Source of the DNA: JANNYA01 sp031422315
GTDB taxonomy: Bacteria > Pseudomonadota > Gammaproteobacteria > Xanthomonadales > SZUA-5
NCBI GenBank assembly: GCA_031422315.1
Contig: JANOQN010000003.1
Location: 1-64,000, forward strand
Reading direction: 5' to 3'
DNA: 64,000 nucleotides
Shown: positions 52,369-59,541 of the stretch, piece after piece
How positions within the stretch are numbered: position 1 is the stretch's first letter
How the letters are laid out: each line of letters starts with the position of its first letter
Program-made: the position numbers and the translations under genes
Notes under the pieces: generated by a model
Told to the model about the DNA's origin: nothing
Database searches by the model: none
The model's input: the letters and a program-made list of their open reading frames with translations, nothing else

Positions 52369-52410
52369 CCCAAGCACACCCCCAAGCACATCCCCAAGCA
52401 CATCCCCAGG
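52369..52410 (+). repeat. Short tandem repeat, about three 12-bp units
   Basis: CCCAAGCACATC-type units at 52369-52380, 52381-52392 and 52393-52404, plus a partial unit. It lies in the leader between promoter B-plus and the ATG at 52418. A change in copy number could alter leader length or translation. It is too short and spacerless for CRISPR. Confidence 0.75.
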
Positions 52411-52417
52411 CCCACCG

Positions 52418-52777
52418 ATGCAAACCCGCACTGAGATCCGTTTTAACACTAACCCCGCACAGTGGAACATCATTGACCAATGGGCGGCCGATGAAAAATA
52501 TAAGCTGCAAAGCTCCAGCACAACAGAACGGCACTATCAAAAAGGCACAGGATTTTTAGTGGCGCCGATGATATTGCACATTCGCCAAGACGGCGGGCAA
52601 ACCGTAATGCAAGGCTGGATCAGCGCCAACACGCTGGTACGCGCTTTCGCGCTGTTTTTATTGCCGCCAGAGATGGGGATTGAATCCGGCGGCCTAAAAG
52701 CCATGTTGCCCAGGAAAATCGCGCGCAACGCGGTCAATAAACTGATGGCGCAACTGCAGCTGCCTGCCATTCCCTAA
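52418..52777 (+). CDS. Small cytoplasmic protein of unknown function (119 residues)
   Basis: No signal peptide or membrane helix. A TRTEIRF N-terminus, a QKGTGFLVAPMILHIRQ beta-rich middle and a basic C-terminus are visible. The ATG at 52418 is preferred (CAGG 7 nt upstream); upstream in-frame codons read through the tandem repeat. A truncated second copy lies at 51505-51629. The next gene starts 30 nt later behind CAGGA, so the pair is probably an operon under site B-plus. Confidence 0.7.
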   Translation: MQTRTEIRFNTNPAQWNIIDQWAADEKYKLQSSSTTERHYQKGTGFLVAPMILHIRQDGGQTVMQGWISANTLVRAFALFLLPPEMGIESGGLKAMLPRKIARNAVNKLMAQLQLPAIP

Positions 52778-52807
52778 CACTTCCAAAACCCTCTCAGGAC
52801 TAATCAA

Positions 52808-53065
52808 ATGCCTCAATCATCCACATCTAAATCAATATCTATAGGCGCTATTGGACTCGCTATTGTTGCGGCGGTGGGAGCGGTACTTGCCGACCTGTCT
52901 GAATCTAAATTGGTGGCATTTAGCTATCTCATCGTGCCACTTTTGGTGTTTGGCGTGGCCGGCCTGAGCGTCGCAAAAGGCAATTTAAAAGGCGCGCTGG
53001 CGTTGGCTGGTGTCTCGCTCTTGGCGCTATTTGTTTTCTTGGTCGCGATCTTCCCCATGCTTTAA
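52808..53065 (+). CDS. Small three-helix membrane protein
   Basis: 85 residues. Three hydrophobic helices (about 10-28, 37-55, 62-83) and a Ser-rich N-terminus. AGGA at 52796-52799 precedes the ATG. No recognised family. Second gene of the B-plus transcript. Confidence 0.7.
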   Translation: MPQSSTSKSISIGAIGLAIVAAVGAVLADLSESKLVAFSYLIVPLLVFGVAGLSVAKGNLKGALALAGVSLLALFVFLVAIFPML

Positions 53066-53322
53066 AAGATCAATTGGTTTGCGTGTCTATTAACGCAAAC
53101 GGTAGTAAAGCCACATGCAGCGCGCTTGTTTGATGCCGACTCATAACCATTCGCGCTGAGCCTGTCGAGGGGAAAGCGCTCGAAGTTTACCGCCTATAGC
53201 TCGGTAAGTGTCGGCAATAGCGCCTGATCTAACGAACGCCACTGAGTTCGAATGGCTGGTTCTGATTGAACTTGCATCAATAAATACCTATGCGCCAGCG
53301 CGTTTTCAGCGCGCGTCGCAGC
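53066..53322. other. 257-bp intergenic region with repeat remnant
   Basis: An 8-bp hairpin (53077-53084 with 53093-53100) may mark the end of the B-plus transcript; no T tract follows. A stretch near 53149-53182 (TTCGCGCTGAGCCTGTCGAGG) looks like a dispersed repeat seen in many proteobacterial genomes. No gene seen. Confidence 0.5.
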
Positions 53323-53628
53323 CTAGCGATTAAGCGATCCAGTGTTATGCGTGCGGCTAAAGGGCTGGGTGATGAGTAAACTTCGATCAGCGTTTAAAAC
53401 AATTGCAAAGCGAATGGATAAACGCCGCAGCACAACCAAAACTGTTAGCGGAAACGCTGACGCTAACGATACCAATAGCAGCGACGGATGCTTAGCCAGT
53501 CCAGGCGTCGTCATAGGAATAGTGAGAAATGGTAGGGCGAAGCTAAATACCATGATCGCTGCAATCCAAGCCGGCACGCGCAAGCCTTCAACCGGCGCAG
53601 TTTTAAACAGCGCTTTATTGGCGAGCAT
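53323..53628 (-). CDS. Small two-helix membrane protein
   Basis: 101 residues. Two helices (about 20-42 and 51-71), then a basic C-terminal tail. The ATG at 53628 is chosen over the upstream TTG 53664, which would overlap the previous gene. It follows the 148-residue gene by 11 nt and is probably in one transcript from site C-minus. Function unknown. Confidence 0.6.
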   Translation of the reverse strand: MLANKALFKTAPVEGLRVPAWIAAIMVFSFALPFLTIPMTTPGLAKHPSLLLVSLASAFPLTVLVVLRRLSIRFAIVLNADRSLLITQPFSRTHNTGSLNR

Positions 53629-53639
53629 TTGCTTGCTAC

Positions 53640-54086
53640 CTATCCGGAGAGCGGAAACTGACAATCCGTGAGCCGCTCAAGAAATCCCTGGCTGCTCATT
53701 TTTAGCAAGACACCGTCGACATCAAGCTGGAAAAACCACAGCTGATCTGCACGTTGTTCCTCGGCGATCTTGAGTTCATTGCTCCGGGCAATGGCTTCGG
53801 CAAATTCACGGCTCGGGTAGAGGAACTGCGGCGCTTGCAGCACCACATAGCGCGATCCATCTTCATTGCCAAGGCGCCAATTGCGCCCATAAATCGCTTC
53901 CCAGATTAAATCTGGCGTGTCGGGCGCAAGCGCCTCGCCATCCAGTAAACGCGCGATCGCATATCGCAAAAACACACAGCACTTTGCCTCCGAAACCTTA
54001 GTAAAACCGCCGGGCAATTGCAAGCCATCGGCCCAGCGCATGCTCAGGACTCGGTAGGCCATTGTTGGGTTCATCGCTTCAAACAT
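53640..54086 (-). CDS. Cytoplasmic protein of unknown function (148 residues)
   Basis: No signal or helix. Mixed alpha/beta composition with three Cys (AKCCVF, TDCQF) and a WFFQLDVDGVLLKMS segment. AAGGAG precedes the ATG at 54086. It is first in a probable two-gene transcript from site C-minus. Not recognised. Confidence 0.75.
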   Translation of the reverse strand: MFEAMNPTMAYRVLSMRWADGLQLPGGFTKVSEAKCCVFLRYAIARLLDGEALAPDTPDLIWEAIYGRNWRLGNEDGSRYVVLQAPQFLYPSREFAEAIARSNELKIAEEQRADQLWFFQLDVDGVLLKMSSQGFLERLTDCQFPLSG

Positions 54087-54134
54087 GATTGCTCCTTAAT
54101 TTAGCTGCTTTTTCAACGCGGGGCATCGGATAGA

Positions 54135-54160
54135 ACGAAATTTCCAGGCGCGCACCGCCA
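54135..54160 (-). promoter_or_regulatory. ECF-type promoter site C-minus
   Basis: Minus strand: TGGCGGT (54160-54154), 16 nt, CGT (54137-54135). It faces the 148-residue gene, with about 50 nt to the ATG. Confidence 0.8.
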
Positions 54161-54219
54161 ATAGTCAAACGCAAAAATGCAGCCAAACGCAAATGACCGA
54201 GCCCAGTGCAGCCATCACG

Positions 54220-54245
54220 TGGCGGTGTGCCGCATCATTTCTCGT
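54220..54245 (+). promoter_or_regulatory. ECF-type promoter site C-plus
   Basis: TGGCGGT (54220-54226), 16 nt, CGT (54243-54245). It leads into the lipoprotein gene at 54319, about 74 nt on. The two -35 elements are 61 nt apart, exactly as in region B. Confidence 0.8.
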
Positions 54246-54318
54246 ATCAAGCGATTAATCCAAGGCAAACCGACGCTGCAATTTCGCTACGTTGTTATTT
54301 TGGCAAATAGGAATCATC

Positions 54319-54783
54319 ATGAAAATCGCAGCAAATCTTTGTCGCGCCTCAATTTTGGCAAGTGTACTAACCATCTTGCTGGGATGCGGTAAAGCGCCCG
54401 AACCGAGCGCAGCTGGAGCAACTAGCGCAAATTCCACTACCCAAGCCGAGCCTGGCTTCAGTGAAGTGGCCTTTACCACCTATCAATCGCGTGATGGCTT
54501 TCGCTTGGCGTTTTTATCGCCGAGCAAAGTTCGAAAGAGCTGGAACAATATGGGAGGTGATCCGGTAATCGGGCAGTACGCGCAAGTTGGCAAGCAAATC
54601 ACCGTCACCTGGGATCAAGCCGCAACCCATCATGGCAGCTTGTCTGAAAAGCTGATGCAAACCGGCCCTTGCTCACTGACGCGCTATGAACGAGTCGACC
54701 GCGAAAACCAGGTGCACGACGACCAGCCGCAGGTTTACCAGCAAAAAGAACCGATCTGCGATGCGGTGCGGGTGGTTAACTAA
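54319..54783 (+). CDS. Lipoprotein of unknown function (154 residues)
   Basis: A signal peptide with lipobox ILLGC (Cys about 23) is followed by a Ser/Thr/Ala-rich linker (GKAPEPSAAGATSAN). The small beta-rich domain contains TTYQSRDGFRLAFLSPSKV and a Cys pair (GPCSL...PICDAV). TAGGA at 54308-54312 precedes the ATG. Driven by site C-plus. Second lipoprotein in the proposed regulon; not clearly related to the one at 45437. Confidence 0.78.
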   Translation: MKIAANLCRASILASVLTILLGCGKAPEPSAAGATSANSTTQAEPGFSEVAFTTYQSRDGFRLAFLSPSKVRKSWNNMGGDPVIGQYAQVGKQITVTWDQAATHHGSLSEKLMQTGPCSLTRYERVDRENQVHDDQPQVYQQKEPICDAVRVVN

Positions 54784-54957
54784 CGAGCTTGTTAACTAGC
54801 GTGCTTTCGAGCTTCCATTCGGCAATGTTTGACTGCCGTAAGCTGATTTAAAAATCACTGCTAAACTCGGCGACGCTGTCCTGGTTTTGTGCGCGCAACT
54901 GAAGCGCAAACCTCGGCAGAGAATATTGATAGTTCGCGCTTTGCAAGCAGGAGCAGC

Positions 54958-55326
54958 ATGCAAATTTTGCCATTTTTCTGGGTCGGCGCGGGCGGCGCAC
55001 TCGGCGCTTGTTTGCGCTACGGGCTTAGCTTAGCGCTGCCAGCAGCGCGTTTTCCAGTCGCTACCTTATGCGCCAATTTAATCGGCTGCGCACTTGCTGG
55101 CGCCGCGCTTGCGGCCTGTGAGCGCGGCAGTCTAAGCGGATCAAGTAGACTGTTTCTGATGACCGGTGTGTTGGGCGGATTTACCACGTTTTCGGCCTTC
55201 AGCATTGAAACACTTCAGCTGATCCGGGAAGGCTTGGGTACGCAAGCGCTTGGCTACGCGCTGCTTAGCCTGTGCGGCTGCGTGCTTGCCGCAGCGGCTG
55301 GATTTTGGGTAGCGCGCGCGGGTTAG
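54958..55326 (+). CDS. crcB: Fluoride channel FluC/CrcB
   Basis: 122 residues with four helices. The signature GGFTTFSAFSIE is present, with the pore Phe residues and TM3 break. It forms a dual-topology dimer that exports fluoride. ATG 54958 follows AGGAG. No fluoride riboswitch was recognised upstream. Confidence 0.93.
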   Translation: MQILPFFWVGAGGALGACLRYGLSLALPAARFPVATLCANLIGCALAGAALAACERGSLSGSSRLFLMTGVLGGFTTFSAFSIETLQLIREGLGTQALGYALLSLCGCVLAAAAGFWVARAG

Positions 55327-55334
55327 TTGAGCGA

Positions 55335-55910
55335 TCAAAGCAGGTACACGAAAACGTAGCGCAAATTCATTGCAAGCAAAATCGCAATATTGAGCGGCTT
55401 GCTTTTTGCCACACAGGCTATGATCAATAGAACGATCAGGCCAAGCGTCAATGCTAGCGAGGTTGGTTCGAACAACCTTGCCGCGAGAGTTTGATTTGAC
55501 GCATAAAAGCCGAGCTGCACCAGCAGTAGTGCAAGCAGAACCGCGTACACAATTTTGCGCACGCGAAAATAGTGCTCATCCAAATCACTGACGATTGCAA
55601 GATTATCTGGAAACACCATATGAGCCGCCAAGTAGTAGGCACTGGCAAAGAGCATGGTGCCCATTAAGGTTGCCCCGGATACTGACAATGTATTTCGAAC
55701 CGTCCAAGCCGCTGACCAAAATGACAGCAGGTCAAGCATCACAAACAGCCCCAGCAACGGCGTAAGCACCCCGATAGTGAGCTTCGCTTTGCCTTCTTCG
55801 TCAACGTGCAGGAACGATTTTAACGTACGGCCAAATCCACCCAATATTTCGACCAAGGAAAGCCCGAGCACTAAACTGTAAAGCGAAAAAATGAATTCGA
55901 ACTGGGACAT
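55335..55910 (-). CDS. Membrane protein of unknown function, 5-6 helices
   Basis: 191 residues. Helices near 3-25, 40-62, 66-88, 113-135, 140-160 and 165-185. ATG 55910 is chosen for the first helix (MSQFEFIFSLYSLVLGLS); longer frames to 56087 add non-membrane residues without support. Convergent with crcB. Not recognised. Confidence 0.7.
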   Translation of the reverse strand: MSQFEFIFSLYSLVLGLSLVEILGGFGRTLKSFLHVDEEGKAKLTIGVLTPLLGLFVMLDLLSFWSAAWTVRNTLSVSGATLMGTMLFASAYYLAAHMVFPDNLAIVSDLDEHYFRVRKIVYAVLLALLLVQLGFYASNQTLAARLFEPTSLALTLGLIVLLIIACVAKSKPLNIAILLAMNLRYVFVYLL

Positions 55911-56136
55911 AGATTGGGCTTCGAAGTTTGAGGATATGAGCGTGGTCAGCGCATCGGGCGTCGCGATTATCACGACGCTCGAATTGTTTTCAATGAAATC
56001 ACATTGATATGCGCCCTTATTAGCGTGGATTGTATTGAAAACAATTGCCTGCAACGGCGAGCAAGTTAGCCTAAGCCTAAAGCACATTCCCCAAACTAAA
56101 TCGCGTTGCTTAAACGCGACCTTTCAGCGCCAACGC

Positions 56137-57120
56137 TTAGCAACTAATCGCCTGGCTCAATTCAATCCAAGTCGGTGATATTCCCCATTCTGATACTTGG
56201 TTTCCGGCCAATACTCGCTTGACATCGCGCAGATCTAAATGCGGCGCTAGCGTTTTGAGCAGCAGCGCGGTGTGATCGCGCAGGATTTTCTCCAACGGCA
56301 GCACCGCCCAGGCCGTGCATTCTGGAATCTCCACCGGTGCGGGAAGTTGAACTAAATCAGTATCTTGCAGGCTGCTGATTGCCATCTCAGCCAATATGCC
56401 GACGCCGATGCCAGAACGGACATAGGTTTTAATCAGATCGGCATCGTGCGCAAACATCGCGAAGTTAGGTCGCAGATCTTGCAGCGCAAACGCTTGCCGT
56501 AGCGAGGATGCCTCACTTACGGCCGATTCGTAGCTAATCAGCGGAAAGTCGGCCAAGTGCTTTAGCGTCAGCCTGCGCATGGTGGCTAGTGGGTGCGTTT
56601 TGGGCACGACGACCACCCGCTGCCAGCGAAATAGCGGCACCGGAACGCCTTTGCCGGGCAGCTCGCCAGCCGTGCTAAACAGCGCGAAATCAACGTCATT
56701 GCGCTCAAGAAGTGCCTGCTCTTGGGTATCGGAAGTGGCTTGGATGTGGATGCTCAAATCAGCAAACTTACGTCGGATTTCTGCAATTGCGGGCGGCAAT
56801 ACGAAACGCGCGTGCGTGTGGGTAGTGGCAATGATGAGCTGCCCTAAGCTATCGCCACGAAAGCTGCTGGCCAAGGAACGGATGCTGTTTGCCTGTATTT
56901 GCATCTGCCGGGCATGGATTAGCACCTGCGTGCCCGCCTCAGTCAGCGCTTCCAGGCTGCGGCCTTTACGAATAAACAGCATAAAGCCGAGCTCATCTTC
57001 TAGCTGTTTGAGCTGCTTGGAAAGCCCTGGTTGAGTTGCGTGCACCAGCTGCGCGGCCTGGGTGATGTTAAAACCGGCATCGACGATGGCAATAAAGTAG
57101 CGAAGTTGGCTGAGGGTCAT
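56137..57120 (-). CDS. cysB: LysR-type regulator of sulfur assimilation (CysB/Cbl-like)
   Basis: 327 residues. N-terminal winged helix-turn-helix (about 1-60, LRYFIAIVDAGFNITQAAQL...QPGLSKQLKQLEDELG) and an effector-binding domain (about 90-300). The N-terminus is CysB-like, and it is divergent from cysG with other cys genes nearby, supporting the call. The ATG at 57120 follows GAGGA. CysB-type proteins activate cys genes when N-acetylserine or O-acetylserine accumulates. Confidence 0.88.
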   Translation of the reverse strand: MTLSQLRYFIAIVDAGFNITQAAQLVHATQPGLSKQLKQLEDELGFMLFIRKGRSLEALTEAGTQVLIHARQMQIQANSIRSLASSFRGDSLGQLIIATTHTHARFVLPPAIAEIRRKFADLSIHIQATSDTQEQALLERNDVDFALFSTAGELPGKGVPVPLFRWQRVVVVPKTHPLATMRRLTLKHLADFPLISYESAVSEASSLRQAFALQDLRPNFAMFAHDADLIKTYVRSGIGVGILAEMAISSLQDTDLVQLPAPVEIPECTAWAVLPLEKILRDHTALLLKTLAPHLDLRDVKRVLAGNQVSEWGISPTWIELSQAISC

Positions 57121-57288
57121 GATGTTCCTCGTTTGCCAAAGCAAACATGTGCGCTAACGCTATCAATAACCTTTAGTTATTTCACACTATCTTGATAACA
57201 AAAACGCATATCTCGACAACCTACGCTTATTTCCCAAACTCAGCGGGCTTGCGCAAGCTTAAGCGTCAATTTTGATGGGGGCACGCCG
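57121..57288. promoter_or_regulatory. Divergent cysB-cysG promoter region
   Basis: 168 bp, AT-rich in the middle, with TAACCTTTAGTTATT at about 57168-57182 as a possible dyad for the LysR-type regulator. Such regulators usually bind divergent intergenic regions of this kind. Exact sites cannot be fixed by eye. Confidence 0.5.
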
Positions 57289-58803
57289 ATGCCTGAGGCA
57301 AGTGAGAACGCACTTTTCCCTGCATTTTTGCAGCTCGCTAACCGCTTAGTTGTTGTCATTGGCGGCGGTGAAGTAGCGCTGCGTAAAGTGCAAGCGCTTA
57401 TTCCAACTGGCGCGCAGATACAGGTCATTGCACCGGAATTTAATTCGGAACTTATCGAACTTGCTCTGCGTAATGCCAGCATAACGCTTTGCACCGAACA
57501 CTTTACCATTGAGCATTTGACCGACGCGTGGCTGGTGATCGCCGCTACCGATGATGTGGTCGTCAATCAGCAGGTTGCGCAGGCTGCAAACGCACGCAAG
57601 CTTTGGGTGAATGTGGTGGACGATCTTGCGCGTTCGACCTTTCAAGTTCCCGCGCGGGTTGAGCGCGGGCCGCTGCAAATCGCGATATCCAGCGGCGGGC
57701 ATGCGCCGATGCTGGCTCGGCAGATTCGTGAACAGCTTGAGGCAACACTAGATCCAAGCCTTGCTGAGCTAGCGCTGCTGCTGAAAAAGCACCGAGGTGC
57801 GATCAAAAACAGCCTGGGCTTGCAAGCTCGGCGTGATTTTTTTGAAGAGATATTGCAGGGCGAAACAGCGCAGCTGCTGCGTTGCTATCAACCAGAACAG
57901 GCGCAGACTGAGCTGCTAGCAACGCTAAAGCGCTTTGCACAAAGCTGCGGCGCGCACGAACGCACCGCTAAAATTGGCCGAGTCATTATGGTGGGCGCAG
58001 GGCCAGGCGAAGCAGGACTGTTAACGTTGCGCGGCTTGCGCGCACTGAATCAAGCCGACGTGATTTTGCATGATCGGCTGGTCAGCGCTGAAGTTTTACA
58101 GCTAGCCAGGCGCGATGCGCAGTTCATTGAAGTCGGCAAGCAGGCGCACCGGCATTTTGTAACGCAAGCTGGGATTCACGCGCTCATGCTCGAACACGCC
58201 AAAGCCGGAAAAACCGTGGTTCGACTCAAAGGCGGTGATGGCTTTATTTTCGGGCGCGGCGGTGAAGAATTGGAGTTTTTGCGAAGCCATGGTGTACCGT
58301 ACGAAGTCGTGCCAGGCATTACCGCAGCGCTTGCCTGCGCGGCTTACGCAGGCATTCCACTCACACATCGAGCACACGCGCAAATGCTGCAGCTGGCGAC
58401 CGCGCATTTCAGTGCTGAGACTGCAAGCTTTGAGACCGAGAGTATCGATTGGGAAGCGCTGGCGAAAGCCAATCAAACTGCGGTTTTCTACATGGGGCTT
58501 TGCGCGCTGGCGCGCGTGAGCAGCAAGCTGATTGGCGTTGGTCGAAGTCCAAACACACCGATTGCGCTGATTGAAAATGGCGCGCGCAGCAATCAGCGGG
58601 TAGTGCTTAGTAACTTAACAAGCATGCAGCAAGCGGCAAGTCTGCACCAATTGACCTCACCGGTTTTACTAATAGTAGGGAACGTCACCGCACTGGCGGA
58701 AAAGCTGCATTGGTTTGGCGCAAAGCCGATTATTACGGGTAAAACAGACACACTAAGGCGAGATAGTGGTAGCGAGCGCGCTGAAGTTGTCTTGGCAGCT
58801 TGA
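57289..58803 (+). CDS. cysG: Siroheme synthase, trifunctional
   Basis: Makes siroheme for sulfite reductase. 504 residues. The N-terminal precorrin-2 dehydrogenase/ferrochelatase has a VVVIGGGEVALRKV NAD loop (about residues 21-34). The C-terminal uroporphyrinogen-III methyltransferase contains MVGAGPGEAGLLTLRG, LHDRLVS and RLKGGDGFIFGRGGEE. The ATG at 57289 follows a GGGGG ribosome site. It is transcribed away from cysB. Confidence 0.96.
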   Translation: MPEASENALFPAFLQLANRLVVVIGGGEVALRKVQALIPTGAQIQVIAPEFNSELIELALRNASITLCTEHFTIEHLTDAWLVIAATDDVVVNQQVAQAANARKLWVNVVDDLARSTFQVPARVERGPLQIAISSGGHAPMLARQIREQLEATLDPSLAELALLLKKHRGAIKNSLGLQARRDFFEEILQGETAQLLRCYQPEQAQTELLATLKRFAQSCGAHERTAKIGRVIMVGAGPGEAGLLTLRGLRALNQADVILHDRLVSAEVLQLARRDAQFIEVGKQAHRHFVTQAGIHALMLEHAKAGKTVVRLKGGDGFIFGRGGEELEFLRSHGVPYEVVPGITAALACAAYAGIPLTHRAHAQMLQLATAHFSAETASFETESIDWEALAKANQTAVFYMGLCALARVSSKLIGVGRSPNTPIALIENGARSNQRVVLSNLTSMQQAASLHQLTSPVLLIVGNVTALAEKLHWFGAKPIITGKTDTLRRDSGSERAEVVLAA

Positions 58804-58833
58804 GATTGCCTCGATTGCGCAGCATTTACGCTG

Positions 58834-59235
58834 TTACAAAAACGGGTTGACAATAGTCAAACGCGTTTCAATCACAAGACTGTGTTGCATGTCTTCCGAA
58901 TACAAAACGCCTGCGCCTGACAGCGCCGCCGCTGCAACAATCATCGCGTCATAGACCGAAAATCCATACCGTTCGGCAAGCGCTCGCCCGAGATTGTGGG
59001 TTTGCAGTGTGAGTGGTGTCACCTCGAACATCGTTTGTAAGGCTGAAATCAGCGCATGCGTTTGCGCCCAGGTGTAGCGCAATTTGCGCTGCGTGATGTT
59101 GGTCACTTCGTTCAGAACTTGCACGCTGATCGTGCCTTTTTCGCGCATTAATTGCTGTGCTTTTGATTGCTTTAACGCATCCGAAGACAGCAAATACAAA
59201 ACAACATTGCTGTCAAAAAACACCCTACCTTGCAT
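58834..59235 (-). CDS. PIN-domain toxin (VapC-like)
   Basis: 133 residues. PIN nuclease acidic residues: Asp8 in FFDSNVVLYLL, Glu42 in SVQVLNEVTNI, and Asp in YDAMIVAAA. ATG 59235 lies inside the antitoxin gene (11-nt overlap), the usual arrangement of such pairs. It probably cleaves RNA when freed from its antitoxin. The pair sits between cysG and cysN/C, which converge on it. Confidence 0.9.
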   Translation of the reverse strand: MQGRVFFDSNVVLYLLSSDALKQSKAQQLMREKGTISVQVLNEVTNITQRKLRYTWAQTHALISALQTMFEVTPLTLQTHNLGRALAERYGFSVYDAMIVAAAALSGAGVLYSEDMQHSLVIETRLTIVNPFL

Positions 59236-59452
59236 TTGCTTCGTCGCGGTTAAAAACAAATCCAGCGGGCAGTTTGGGCAAGGCTTGCAGCGTCGCAAAA
59301 TAGTCATCAATGTGTTTGGGACGACGAATTTCAAAAATTTTGGGCGCAGCGACGACAATTTCAATATCGTCGCCAGCTTTTAAACTCAGCATCTCCACAA
59401 CACTGCTAGGCAGACGAACGGCCAAACTATTGCCCCATTTTGCAATTTGCAT
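59225..59452 (-). CDS. AbrB/SpoVT-type antitoxin
   Basis: 75 residues. The N-terminal swapped-hairpin DNA-binding fold appears as MQIAKWGNSLAVRLPSSVVE, typical of MazE/VapB-like antitoxins. It should bind its own promoter and neutralise the PIN toxin. ATG 59452 follows GAGGG. Overlaps the toxin start by 11 nt. Confidence 0.88.
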   Translation of the reverse strand: MQIAKWGNSLAVRLPSSVVEMLSLKAGDDIEIVVAAPKIFEIRRPKHIDDYFATLQALPKLPAGFVFNRDEANAR

Positions 59453-59541
59453 AAAACCCTCGCGACATAGATATACAAAGATCGAAATGTATATCAATTG
59501 GCTTGAGATGCCAATAGGGTTGCGTCCTGCTGCGTTTGACC

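Noticed and set aside
52369..52410. Possible CRISPR-like array
   Set aside because: Units are contiguous 12-mers without spacers; a simple tandem repeat.
51967..52521. 184-residue minus-strand frame covering the B promoter region
   Set aside because: It includes translated tandem repeats and overlaps two better-supported genes and both promoters.
51376..54245. Regions A, B and C as copies of a small transposable element
   Set aside because: Inner DNA of B and C is mostly dissimilar, no target-site duplications are seen, and each site is placed correctly as a promoter; A and B do share flanks because of a gene duplication.
54784..54957. Fluoride riboswitch before crcB
   Set aside because: The conserved core of that riboswitch could not be found in the leader.
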